Shown here one piece after another: positions 26,293-34,852 of a DNA stretch of 48,059 nt. Origin of the DNA: an uncultured Halomicronema sp. (lineage in GTDB: Bacteria; Cyanobacteriota; Cyanobacteriia; Phormidesmidales; Phormidesmidaceae); NCBI GenBank assembly GCA_937899725.1, contig CALCCA010000125.1, positions 1-48,059 on the forward strand. Reading direction: 5' to 3'. The translations under genes and the position numbers were made by a program. The notes under the pieces are model-generated. The model saw nothing but the letters and a program-made list of their open reading frames with translations, was not told the DNA's origin and made no database searches. Numbering within the stretch: position 1 is the first letter of the stretch; each line of letters begins with the position of its first letter.

Positions 26293-26640
26293 AGCCTGCT
26301 TCAGCGCCCAGCATACCTCAACAGGCTAGGTCAGCTTCAGCACCTAGCCTGTTTTGTTGTGTAAAGTTTATGCCGTCGCCAGGCACTGCCACCCGTGAGG
26401 GCGATCGCAGCAGTTGGGAAGTGCATTTTCGAGCGGGGCAGCCCATCGACAGCGCCGATCATGCCCTGCCCCAGGCCGCTTATCCAAGCCGCTGAAAGCC
26501 ACTCTATGAGGGGATAGAGCCTTGCGAGCTAGAGGCTGACACCCGGTTCTTCCTGGTTTCTCGTCATTTGATTCGGGCAACCTTTGCTAGTAGGATGCAA
26601 TGATGCATACCGCTTGTAAATCAATTTAGCTAAACGACCT
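26293..26640. other. rplI-tpiA intergenic region
   Basis: About 350 nt holding the rplI terminator at its left end and presumably the tpiA promoter. Nothing else recognised. Confidence 0.5.
26320..26358 (+). terminator. rplI terminator
   Basis: AACAGGCTAGGT (26320-26331) pairs perfectly with ACCTAGCCTGTT (26342-26353), then TTGTTGT. Twelve base pairs, 10-nt loop, 28 nt after the stop: a good intrinsic terminator. Confidence 0.85.
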
Positions 26641-27384
26641 GTGCGTAAGACTGTTATCGCCGGAAATTGGAAAATGCACAAAACCCAAGGGGACGCGCTG
26701 GCGTTTCTGCAAGGGTTTATGAGCCAAATCGCAGAGATACCTGACGATCGCGAAGTCATTCTCTGCGTCCCTTTCACCACGCTCGGAGCATTGTCTAAAA
26801 ACCTGCACGGCAGTCGAGTCATGCTAGGGGCTCAAAACGTCCATTGGGAAGATGACGGCGCTTATACCGGCGAGATCTCAGGCGACATGCTGGCCGAGAT
26901 CGGGGTGCGTTACGTCATTGTGGGCCACAGTGAGCGACGACAGTATTTTGGCGAAACCGATGAAACGGTGAACGAGCGGTTGCTAGCGGCGCAAAGGCAC
27001 GGCTTAAGCCCGATTTTGTGCGTCGGCGAAACGAAAGAGCAGCGCGATTGCGGTGACACCGAAACCATTATCAGCAAGCAACTAGCCCGAGATTTGGTAG
27101 GGGTGGATCAAAATAACTTAGTGATTGCCTACGAACCGATTTGGGCCATTGGCACAGGCGACGTTTGTCAGTCAAGCGATGCCAACCACGTGATTGGCAC
27201 GATGCGCCAGCAGCTCGATCAGCCTAACGTTCCGATTCAATATGGCGGCTCGGTCAAACCAGGCAACATTGATGAGATCATGGCGCAACCCGAAATCGAC
27301 GGGGTGCTGGTCGGCGGAGGGAGCTTAGAGCCCGAAAGTTTTGGTCGCATTGTCAACTTCACGCGATCGAAGCTCGCCGTTTGA
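26641..27384 (+). CDS. tpiA: Triosephosphate isomerase
   Basis: A 247-residue TIM-barrel enzyme interconverting dihydroxyacetone phosphate and glyceraldehyde 3-phosphate in glycolysis and the Calvin cycle. All catalytic residues are visible: K11 (GNWKMHK), H96 (VGHSERR) and E165 ([11 protein letters not shown]), plus the phosphate-binding GGSVKPGN loop. Translation starts at GTG, giving the family N-terminus [12 protein letters not shown]; no strong SD is seen. Single gene, convergent with the hydrolase gene. Confidence 0.97.
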   Translation: MRKTVIAGNWKMHKTQGDALAFLQGFMSQIAEIPDDREVILCVPFTTLGALSKNLHGSRVMLGAQNVHWEDDGAYTGEISGDMLAEIGVRYVIVGHSERRQYFGETDETVNERLLAAQRHGLSPILCVGETKEQRDCGDTETIISKQLARDLVGVDQNNLVIAYEPIWAIGTGDVCQSSDANHVIGTMRQQLDQPNVPIQYGGSVKPGNIDEIMAQPEIDGVLVGGGSLEPESFGRIVNFTRSKLAV

Positions 27385-27449
27385 GGGTGATCATCGCCTG
27401 GCAAGATCTCACCGGTCAGCCGGAGAGCAAAGCGACCCAACGGCCGACT

Positions 27450-28394
27450 TCACGCGATAGCAGCGGTTTCCAAAGTTTCCGCTGCCGGTGCTGTCAGCAC
27501 ACCGCGTAAAAAAGCCCGCAACAACCCGACGACGACCGCTGGGGCTTCCACGTGGGGCAGCACGCCGACCTCAGGCACCACATGCACCGCTCGAATCGCC
27601 TGTCGATTGAGCGCCGCCAGTCGCTTGGTTTGGCTGGGACGGTTAAACCGCGCTGATTCACCCACAACCAAGGTCGTCGGCACCGTCAGCTGACCGATAT
27701 AACGGGTCAGATCAAAACAGACATCGCCTTTGAGAGAAGATAATGCCGAATAATCCGCGTTGAGCTGCTGCGTGCAAGTTGTGTAGGCATTCACGATTTC
27801 CGCCGTGATGCGATCAGGATAGGCAAACAAAAAGTTGACGAGAAACTGGGTGACCGCCGCTTCGTTCGCGGCCCCCAACTGATAAACGAGGCGATCGATG
27901 ACCGGCGTTCCGGCCAAGACAGCGGGCAAACTGTAGGCATAATCAGCGCCAAAATCATCGTTGCCTGACGGCGACACGAGGAATAGGGCTTGCAACAGCT
28001 CGGGTCGCTTGATGGCTAGCTGCACCACGACACCCGCCGTCAAAGACGTAGCGGCTACCACCGCCGGCGCCCCCGCGATCGCTTCAATCAGGTAGGCAAT
28101 CATCTCGCAATAATCTTCGACACTGTAGCTGCGTGGCGGATGCGCCGATTGCCCCCACCCCACCAAATCTGGCGCGATGATGCGATAGTCAGCAGCTAAC
28201 GCGCCGTACACCTTTGACCACTCATAGGCTGACGACCCGCCGCCCAAACTATGCAGGCAAATCAGCGTCCCTCGGTCAGGCGAACCAGGGGGGATATCCC
28301 ACAGCCCGTCAACGGCTTGGGTGTAATAGGCCATGATGCCGAGAGGCGTCTCGATGACCTTTTGCGCAAATCCGGGCGGTTGAAATGTCAGCAT
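27450..28394 (-). CDS. Alpha/beta-fold hydrolase
   Basis: A 314-residue protein. The ATG at 28394 (MLTFQPPGF) is preferred because the upstream 29 codons are Cys-rich and unlike the family. Landmarks of the fold are an oxyanion-side HSLGGG (48-53), the DLVGWGQS strand-turn (76-83), the nucleophile S117 in AATSLTAG, and a C-terminal LPHVEAP that supplies the catalytic His. The substrate is unknown; similar cyanobacterial proteins are annotated only as hydrolases. The nucleophile elbow is A-T-S-L-T-A rather than the common G-x-S-x-G. Confidence 0.85.
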   Translation of the reverse strand: MLTFQPPGFAQKVIETPLGIMAYYTQAVDGLWDIPPGSPDRGTLICLHSLGGGSSAYEWSKVYGALAADYRIIAPDLVGWGQSAHPPRSYSVEDYCEMIAYLIEAIAGAPAVVAATSLTAGVVVQLAIKRPELLQALFLVSPSGNDDFGADYAYSLPAVLAGTPVIDRLVYQLGAANEAAVTQFLVNFLFAYPDRITAEIVNAYTTCTQQLNADYSALSSLKGDVCFDLTRYIGQLTVPTTLVVGESARFNRPSQTKRLAALNRQAIRAVHVVPEVGVLPHVEAPAVVVGLLRAFLRGVLTAPAAETLETAAIA

Positions 28395-28790
28395 GTTGCA
28401 GGGTAAAAGGCAGCCTTTTTTAGGCAATTGGACATAATTTTCAAACTTGCAGCAGCAGCTTGTCGCTGACTGCTGCCCCATTTCTTCTGTTAATGGCCTA
28501 GCACTGGGGTCGCGTCAAATAGTCGATCAGGCATCTTCAGGCCAGCAACCTGGGGTCCACAGCCACAGTCTCAACTTTCGCCGAGGTGCAGAGTCAATCC
28601 GTGGCGTCTCAACAAACAGCCTTTTTGACGGGACTGAGCGCTGGGTCATTCACCAACCGGTCGTATTGTCTCACCCTTTAATCCAGATTTTCTACAGGGC
28701 TGCGACTCCAGCAAAAGTTTTACGACTCATCTCACCATATTTTCGGAGCGATCGCCGAAGATATTCCATCCCCCTGACCCCAAACCACTC
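28395..28790. other. Gap between hydrolase and DCC genes
   Basis: About 395 nt between two minus-strand genes. A small GCC-TTTTTTA-GGC stem at about 28413 lies just upstream of the hydrolase start. No gene seen; a frame on the plus strand here is antisense noise. Confidence 0.45.
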
Positions 28791-29267
28791 CTAAAGCCGA
28801 CAGCGCTCTTCACTATTGCAAGCCGCTAAACGAGCCTGACGCTCAGCCATCAGCGTTTGCAGATCAGCCCGACCGGTCACCTGGAGCCGCCAATCAGCCC
28901 AGATATCATAGAGCCAGTCAACCAGTGGCCCCACGATTGGCCAGCGGGTCGGAGCATACATCCAGCCAATGCCCAGCAAGCTGTAAATTTGCCGAAAAAC
29001 TTCGACGTTTTTGATCGCGGTACCGTCGGGCAAAATCGCGTGAATACGCCCCATTGCGGTTTCAAAATCAATGCCACCGTGGTCAGCGGACTGGTAGGCA
29101 TCGTCGGCAATATCGACAAATTTGACCAGCCCCCGACCGGCGTCTTTTTTCTGCAAAAAGTTAACTTCTCGGACACAAAGCGGGCAGTCACCGTCGTAGA
29201 GCAGTTCAATTTGCCAAGCCTGGTCGGGCGTGGCAGCGGCGCGATCGCGGGCAGGAGCAGACGTCAT
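28791..29267 (-). CDS. DCC family (DUF393) thiol-disulfide oxidoreductase-like protein
   Basis: A 158-residue protein with the defining DGDCPLC motif (25-31, Cys 28 and 31) near the N-terminus of a thioredoxin-like fold. The rest of the family pattern follows: FVDIADDAY, then IHAILPDGT and WPIVGPLVDWLYDIWADWR. By family, it is a predicted redox protein with no assigned substrate. Single gene, divergent from the inositol-phosphatase-family gene across about 200 nt. Confidence 0.88.
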   Translation of the reverse strand: MTSAPARDRAAATPDQAWQIELLYDGDCPLCVREVNFLQKKDAGRGLVKFVDIADDAYQSADHGGIDFETAMGRIHAILPDGTAIKNVEVFRQIYSLLGIGWMYAPTRWPIVGPLVDWLYDIWADWRLQVTGRADLQTLMAERQARLAACNSEERCRL

Positions 29268-29471
29268 AGTTGAGAGTCAGGGCAATCAGCACCCTGGAAA
29301 GTGACAGCTATTGTTTAGTTTAAGAAATATTTCCATCTACTGGGGCTGTCGCCCCGAATCAGTTAACCGGCTGCTGGCTCCGGCTCGGCCCCTGGGCGAA
29401 TTGCCGCCAACCAAGGGCCGCAGCGTGGGACACTGTCACTATTCGGCTCCAACTGTGATCTGACGACTGCC

Positions 29472-30359
29472 ATGCCCATTCTCACTGCAGAAGAAAACGC
29501 CGTAATTTTGCAAGCCGTTTTACAAGGGGGCCAGCAGGCTCGCCAAGCCGCCGCCGAAACGTTTGAGGTGTTCGAAAAAGGTTGTGAAGACTATGTAACG
29601 ACCGTAGATCAAGCGTTAGATCGCTTTTTTGCCAACCTCTTTGCCACCCAGTTTCCGGCCGACGGTGTAGTAACCGAAGAAAATCAAGCCTCAGCAGCAG
29701 CCTTTCTGAGTGGCTGCGATCGCACCTGGTTTATTGACCCGATTGATGGCACTGAAGATTTCATCAACCACGGTCAGCATTATTCCGTGATGGTGGGGCT
29801 ATTGGCTCACCATCGCCCTCGCGCTGGGTGGGTTTATGCCCCGGCCCAACACCGGCTGTATTGGGGCGGGCATCAGTGGGGGCTGTTTCAACAAGATGGC
29901 CAGGGGCAAACCGTGCCGCTAGAGCCGCAGCCACAAATGCTGGGCGAGAACCCCACTCTGCTGCTGGGTGATCGCGACCAGCGTCACTTTGGGGCCGCGA
30001 TCGCTCAACGTTTACCCCACCTCGGTTTTAACTCTCTGGGGAGTTTTGGCCTCAAAGTTTTAGAGGTCATCAAGGGGCAGGCGGGCCTCTACGTCTATCT
30101 CAATGGCCGCGTCAAGCTGTGGGACACCACCGGGCCGTTAGCCCTAGCAGAGGCCGCCGGGCTCGTTTGCTGCGATCTCGACGGCCAGCCGATTCGCTTT
30201 GACCCCAACGGGATTTATCCACAAAGCCTGATTCACCGTCAACCGATGATCATTGGCTGGCCGGCCTACGTCGAGCAGTATCGGCCGGCCCTGCGGGAGG
30301 CCGTGGTCGCCGTGCGATCGCAAGAGTTGGGGTTGGGTTTTCCGCCGCTAGCGCCGTAG
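29472..30359 (+). CDS. Inositol monophosphatase / 3'(2'),5'-bisphosphate nucleotidase family enzyme
   Basis: A 295-residue Mg2+-dependent, Li+-sensitive-type phosphatase fold. Metal ligands are visible: E69/E70 (VVTEEN), the DPIDGTEDF motif (89-97), and W217-D218 in the KLWDTTGPLALAEAAG motif. Members hydrolyse inositol monophosphate, PAP (CysQ/HAL2) or sugar phosphates; sequence alone does not settle which. PAP removal in sulfate assimilation is one plausible role. Single gene; the next gene is an independently transcribed Crp-type regulator. Confidence 0.88.
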   Translation: MPILTAEENAVILQAVLQGGQQARQAAAETFEVFEKGCEDYVTTVDQALDRFFANLFATQFPADGVVTEENQASAAAFLSGCDRTWFIDPIDGTEDFINHGQHYSVMVGLLAHHRPRAGWVYAPAQHRLYWGGHQWGLFQQDGQGQTVPLEPQPQMLGENPTLLLGDRDQRHFGAAIAQRLPHLGFNSLGSFGLKVLEVIKGQAGLYVYLNGRVKLWDTTGPLALAEAAGLVCCDLDGQPIRFDPNGIYPQSLIHRQPMIIGWPAYVEQYRPALREAVVAVRSQELGLGFPPLAP

Positions 30360-30537
30360 GCTAAAACGTCGGCGCTGCCGTTATCTCTGCCTGGTTTGTG
30401 CAGAAATGATGGATATTGACAAAGGTTTGTGGGTAGTATGAGTTCAGATTTTCAACCGTTAATCGGCAATTGCCGCAGGTTGAACAGCGTCCGCAACCGC
30501 TCTCATTTTTGCTCCTAGCCCCATCCCTGAAATTCCT

Positions 30538-31221
30538 ATGCAGACAGCAGCCTTTAGTGAGCTTTTTCCGCTTTTTGACGTGGCCAATCCTGAAACGGTG
30601 GAATGGCTCTTGTCTGTTTCAACTGAGCATGAATATCCGGCTGACCGAGCGGTTTTGATGGAAGATGCCTGGGGCAACGCCGTCTATTTTATCGAGTCAG
30701 GCTGGGTCAAGGTGCGTCGCCACGCTGGCGATAGTGCCGTTACCCTGGCGGTGCTAGGGCCTGGCGATTTCTTCGGCGAGATGGCCATCTTAGACGAATC
30801 GCCGCGATCGACAGATGTCGTTGCGCTCGCCCCCGTCAAGCTATTAAGCGTTTCAGCCCAGCGCTTCATTCAAACGTTGTTTAAAGACTCCCAGTTACAC
30901 CACCGCATGCTGCAGTTGATGGTGCAGCGGCTACGCCAGACCAACTTTCGGTTTCAGCTGCGCAACCAACCTCCAGCGGTCAAGTTGGCCAACACCCTCG
31001 CTAGCCTCAGTGAATCCTACGGTCAGCAGAGCGATCACGGGGTCGCCATTTTCAACATTCCGCCCCATGACTTGGCTGACGTCGCTGACATTTCTGAAGA
31101 AGAAACCAGCAAAATCATGGAGAAGCTCATCGAGAAAGGCTGGATCAAAATCGATGAAGCCCGCGACGCCATTTTACTCACGAATACTAAGCAGTTGAGT
31201 CAGCTCGCTGGCAAGGGCTAA
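30538..31221 (+). CDS. Crp/Fnr family transcriptional regulator
   Basis: A 227-residue regulator with a cNMP-binding barrel (about 10-125) and a C-terminal winged HTH (about 165-220; DLADVADISEEETSKIMEKL is the recognition region). The cassette FGEMAILDESPRS keeps Arg and Ser (R90, S91), compatible with cyclic nucleotide binding. Target genes are unknown. No perfect Crp-type TGTGA-N6-TCACA site was noticed beside it. It is the only one of the three cNMP-fold proteins in the window that also carries a DNA-binding domain. Confidence 0.9.
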   Translation: MQTAAFSELFPLFDVANPETVEWLLSVSTEHEYPADRAVLMEDAWGNAVYFIESGWVKVRRHAGDSAVTLAVLGPGDFFGEMAILDESPRSTDVVALAPVKLLSVSAQRFIQTLFKDSQLHHRMLQLMVQRLRQTNFRFQLRNQPPAVKLANTLASLSESYGQQSDHGVAIFNIPPHDLADVADISEEETSKIMEKLIEKGWIKIDEARDAILLTNTKQLSQLAGKG

Positions 31222-31848
31222 GGGCGACGTTTAAAGCGTGTAGCGGTCAAGTCTTCCGTCCCTTGAACTGGGCTGGAAGGGTTGCTGCACCACCGCCTCT
31301 AGCGAGTGAGGTCAATTGCACGATAGGTCGTCCTCGATGATTCCCGGATGCAGGCCAGTGATGTTGACGATGTGGCGCTTGGTAGCCCAGCCGATTTGCC
31401 AACTCGCGATCGCGTTCTGACTAGCGTTGGGAGCGTAACGCTAGCAAATCGGCCACAAATTCCGATCACCAACTGAAACCGTCTCATTTCCGTTTGCAGA
31501 CATTTGTAACGGCCTCTGTAGAGATCAGTTACGAGACTGGCAGACGGCTTTGAAACCCGTGATAGCGTGAGCTTTAATGCATCTTTTTCAGTTTTATAAC
31601 AGTCGCCAGTCCAGTTAGGATAAGACTGTGGAGTCACTGTGCTCAGGCGCTCAGGAGCCGAACGTTCCTAAATGTCTGCCGCAAAGTGGCCAAGGCGATA
31701 TCAACGCCATCCAGACCGGTCGGAAGCGCTTTCGCCGGGTGGGTCATCGCTCGCTCTGCGTGACGCATCAAAGCTGGGTCACAGGTGCGTCGGGCGATGC
31801 CCTAAAGCTGAATCAAGGATGCTTTGCTGCAATTTGTAGGAGTTTGCG
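31222..31848. other. 627-nt intergenic region with nested inverted repeats
   Basis: Contains the structured element at 31390-31453 (listed separately) and a good SD (AGGAG) just before the TerB-like gene. Small open frames on both strands have no recognisable protein character. Confidence 0.5.
31390..31453. repeat. Nested inverted repeats forming a 64-nt structured element
   Basis: The outer arms GCCGATTTGC (31390-31399) and GCAAATCGGC (31444-31453) are perfect. Inside, CTAGCGTT (31421-31428) and AACGCTAG (31437-31444) form a second perfect stem, and CGCGATCGCG (31405-31414) is a palindrome. It could be a repeat element or a structured RNA; no known family recognised. Confidence 0.6.
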
Positions 31849-32334
31849 ATGACGCTCCAGGTTCCCCCACCCCCTTCGATTTCACCTCGTCAGTTAGCAC
31901 TGATGCGTATTGTTGCCTCGATGGCTTGGAGCGATGGCAACCTCGCTCAAGAGGAAGTTGATTTGATGCTCCAGCGGTTTAGTGGCCTATTTGCCCAAGA
32001 TCCTGAGCAGCAAGCCGTTTTGCAAAAAGAGCTCCGCGACTACCTGATGCAAAACATTCCCCTCGAAGAGTCTGTCCCCAAACTCCAGACTCAAGAAGAA
32101 CGGGAATTTGTGCTGCGGCTAGGCTACGAAGTCATTAGTAGTAGTGCTCGCACTCCCGAAGAAGCCCTCATCAATGCGGAAGAAGCCGATGCCTATCAGC
32201 GACTAGTCGGGCTGCTCAATCTCGATGCCGCCACGGTGCAGCGCTTAGAAACCGAGGCTCAAGCCGCCCCCTCAACTGATTCAGTCATCGACAATATGAC
32301 CGCGCATCTGCAGCAGTTTTTTGCTCAAAGCTAG
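31849..32334 (+). CDS. TerB-like family protein
   Basis: A 161-residue all-helical protein. Residues about 13-130 follow the TerB/DjlA-N pattern: ALMRIVASMAWSDGNLAQEE, where the acidic WSDGNLAQEE turn is the metal-site region of the fold. The family is named from tellurite resistance but most members have no such role. No other ter genes are nearby. AGGAG precedes the ATG by 7 nt. Likely cytoplasmic; function unknown. Confidence 0.78.
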   Translation: MTLQVPPPPSISPRQLALMRIVASMAWSDGNLAQEEVDLMLQRFSGLFAQDPEQQAVLQKELRDYLMQNIPLEESVPKLQTQEEREFVLRLGYEVISSSARTPEEALINAEEADAYQRLVGLLNLDAATVQRLETEAQAAPSTDSVIDNMTAHLQQFFAQS

Positions 32335-32472
32335 CGCTGAGCTGCCATCAGAGCAGCGATCGCCCCAGCAAAATTTTCCTTGCTAGGGCACAGAGATCGA
32401 TCTTCTGAGAGGTCTCTGCTTTTCGCTGGCAAGTGTGGCTGACTCCCCTGACACAGCAGTCTCACCTGCAGC

Positions 32473-33267
32473 CTAAGGCAGCGCCACCACTTGGTCATGG
32501 GTCTTAGGGCGGTAAGACTTCGCGACATAGTGATCAACATGGCGGAAGATCGCGATCGGGTGAGCCATCCGATAAGAGAAAAATTCCACTAAGACAGTGT
32601 TGTTGTCTTGAATTTGCACTTTTGGAGACATCTCTGCCAAGGGTTGTTTAGTTCGCCATTGCCAATTTTTATCGGTTGGGGCGGTGTCAATCAGCTTGTG
32701 ATAGAACCAACGACGGTTGAGGCCGCTGCGACCAAATTCTTTCAGCTCACGCAAGAGAATAGACGCAGCCAGATAAGACCCTGCGGTGCGATCGCCCGCT
32801 ATGCCATCCATGACATTACCTAATGCACCGTTCGGATGAGGTGGAATCGTGCCCGCTGAAGAGCTGGTGAGCGCATCTTCGAGAACGGCCGTAGTGCTCA
32901 TTAGCTCGGGCAACGCCCAAGTGACCCCCATGCCCCCCTTGGGCTGACGCTGCAAATAGGTAATGAGCCGCACCTTCGGTTTGAGCGACAGGCCCGGTAG
33001 CTTGTAAATGGCGGCGGCGGGATTAGCCGTGCTGATAAACCAGCGACCCTCTGGATTCGGAGCCGTTTCATCTTCGTCGTCGAACCCGCCGACGCGAAAC
33101 AAATCGCCCAAAGTGTCCAGCGAAGTCGGTTCGAATTTGGCGATCGCCTGCTCGCGTTCACTACTGTCCGCGACCGGGTTCTGCTCTGACACCGGTAGCA
33201 CCAGCTGCGATTGCACATGCTGGCGAACCTTTTGCAGAAGCACTATCGAAAATTTTTGCAAGGCCAT
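32473..33267 (-). CDS. Conserved hypothetical protein, family not recognised
   Basis: A 264-residue soluble protein with no signal peptide, transmembrane segment or motif that I recognise. The N-terminus is helical (LQKVRQHVQSQL), the middle is rich in Gly/Pro with GRWFISTANPAAAIYKLPGL, and the C-terminal third has alternating beta-like segments (VQIQDNNTVLVEFFSYRM). Codon use and base composition match its neighbours, and a 264-codon frame here is unlikely by chance. It lies convergent with the TerB-like gene and no operon partner is seen. No function is proposed. Confidence 0.7.
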   Translation of the reverse strand: MALQKFSIVLLQKVRQHVQSQLVLPVSEQNPVADSSEREQAIAKFEPTSLDTLGDLFRVGGFDDEDETAPNPEGRWFISTANPAAAIYKLPGLSLKPKVRLITYLQRQPKGGMGVTWALPELMSTTAVLEDALTSSSAGTIPPHPNGALGNVMDGIAGDRTAGSYLAASILLRELKEFGRSGLNRRWFYHKLIDTAPTDKNWQWRTKQPLAEMSPKVQIQDNNTVLVEFFSYRMAHPIAIFRHVDHYVAKSYRPKTHDQVVALP

Positions 33268-33494
33268 AGCGTAGCTTGCGGAAGGGTCTCTTGGTTAGTT
33301 ATCCCGAAAGGTAAAGAAAAGCATTCAACACTACATTCAAGCTAAAGGGTTTTGCTTGTGCTTGCCGTCAAGAGGCTTAAACCTGGCGGCGGGATGGGGT
33401 TAGCAAAGCGCTTACTTTAAATGAGCCACAGCTTCTCTTTAGAGGGCTCTGAACAAACCATCATGACCAATACAAAAGAGTCTGGTCATAGCGG

Positions 33495-34592
33495 TTAGTG
33501 GTGGGGTTGGGGAACGTTAACCCAGGTTCGCTGTTGGTGTGCGGTATGGGCCAAATCCATCATTAGCTGAGAGTATACCCCCTCAGTGATCGAAGGCGCG
33601 TGATTCATGCCCTGATCGATATTACTAACCCAGTGATCGACCACTCGAATGAACGGCGCTAAACGACCATCGTCGTAAGTTTTGGGAAACGCCAACTGTG
33701 CGGGAATCGGCAATTCTTGCAGGGCCTCTCCGGCAGCGGCCCCAAATAGTTTGAAACCGTGGACGTAATCTTTGAGATTGTCGCTGCCCAGCAGGAGGGT
33801 ACCGCGATCGCCATACACCTCTAGCCAGTGGCCCCGCCCGCTATACGTCACCGAACTAATCGTGACCTGCCCCGGCACGCCCCCGGCCAGCTCTAGCATG
33901 AGCGTACAGGTGTCATCGGCATCCACCGGCTTCAGGACACCAGTGACCGGGTCGGGGCGCTGAGGAATGGCTGTCGTCAGGTTGGCGCACAGCCGCTGCG
34001 CGGGGCCAAACAGCCAGGCCAGATAGTCGAACGTGTGAGAGGCAAAGGCTCCCAAGGCCCCGCCCCCTTGCTCTTGACGGGCATACCAGCTCCAAGCGCG
34101 ATCAGGGTTCGCCCGTCCCGGCACCATCCAGTCCACCTTGACCAAGCGCAAGTCGCCTACATAGCCTGCGGCCAGCAACGCCTTCAGCTGCTGCCAGGCA
34201 GGCACGAAGCGAAATTCAAAATCCATTATCGCAACTCGCTGACGCTGCTGCGCTAAGGTGGCAATCTGCTGGGCCTCTTGTACTGAGAGCGCCGTGGGCT
34301 TTTCGATCAGAATGTGTTTATCAGCGGTCAGCGCGGCGATCGCCATCTCTAAATGCAAAAAGGGCGGCGTGGCAATGCTGACGGCATCGACCTCTGGCAG
34401 TGCCAGGACTTGGGCCAGCGTATCGCAGGCGTGAGGAATCTGGTGTTGAGCCGAGATCGCCTTGGCCTTAGCCCGATCGCGATGGTAAACCGCAACCAGC
34501 TGTGTGCGGTGGTGCGCTTGCAATCCGGGGATATGGATTTTTTGCCCAAACCCTGTGCCCACAACGGCCACCCCAATACGTTCCCCGGTCAT
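33495..34592 (-). CDS. Gfo/Idh/MocA family oxidoreductase
   Basis: A 365-residue NAD(P)-dependent sugar-type dehydrogenase. The ATG at 34592 is chosen because GAGGAG lies 6 nt before it; the ATG 18 nt upstream lacks one. The N-terminal Rossmann fold has VVGTGFG (10-16) and the family's EKP motif (97-99), where Lys acts in catalysis. The C-terminal alpha/beta domain includes GGGALGAFASHTFDYLAWLFG with the His of the active site. Substrate unknown; cyanobacterial relatives act on sugars or cyclitols, and bilin reductase BvdR is a distant member. Single gene, divergent from cysS. Confidence 0.9.
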   Translation of the reverse strand: MTGERIGVAVVGTGFGQKIHIPGLQAHHRTQLVAVYHRDRAKAKAISAQHQIPHACDTLAQVLALPEVDAVSIATPPFLHLEMAIAALTADKHILIEKPTALSVQEAQQIATLAQQRQRVAIMDFEFRFVPAWQQLKALLAAGYVGDLRLVKVDWMVPGRANPDRAWSWYARQEQGGGALGAFASHTFDYLAWLFGPAQRLCANLTTAIPQRPDPVTGVLKPVDADDTCTLMLELAGGVPGQVTISSVTYSGRGHWLEVYGDRGTLLLGSDNLKDYVHGFKLFGAAAGEALQELPIPAQLAFPKTYDDGRLAPFIRVVDHWVSNIDQGMNHAPSITEGVYSQLMMDLAHTAHQQRTWVNVPQPHH

Positions 34593-34702
34593 GTTATGCT
34601 CCTCAGTCATTTTTCAAAATATTGAAATCAGATAGAAAGGTAGAAATTAGACATGAGCAATTAGACAGCAGCAGTCAGAATCCGAAAAAGCGATCTCTAT
34701 CG

Positions 34703-34812
34703 CCCCTCTGCCCCCAGATCCTCTGCGCCCCAGCTCCTCTGCTCCTCTGCCCCCAGCTCCTCTGCCCCCCAGCCCCTCTACCCTACTACCCATCTTGCCC
34801 CCGCCCCCTATT
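34703..34812 (+). repeat. C/T-rich imperfect tandem repeat upstream of cysS
   Basis: About 110 nt of near-pure pyrimidine with a recurring CTCCTCTGCCCCCAG unit. Such C/T-rich degenerate repeats are common between cyanobacterial genes. A shorter stretch of the same flavour occurs at about 36411-36436. Confidence 0.75.
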
Positions 34813-34852
34813 CAGTGTTGAATCGATCTATGTCCTTGTCAGCAGCAACGCC

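Noticed and set aside
31299-31637. 112-codon minus-strand frame between the Crp-type and TerB-like genes
   Set aside because: It runs through the nested inverted repeats, has Ser/Thr/Arg-rich noise-like composition and no start signal.
34502-34852. Open cysS frame extending 117 codons upstream
   Set aside because: The extension translates a C/T-rich repeat and overlaps the oppositely oriented oxidoreductase gene. The family start is at 34853.
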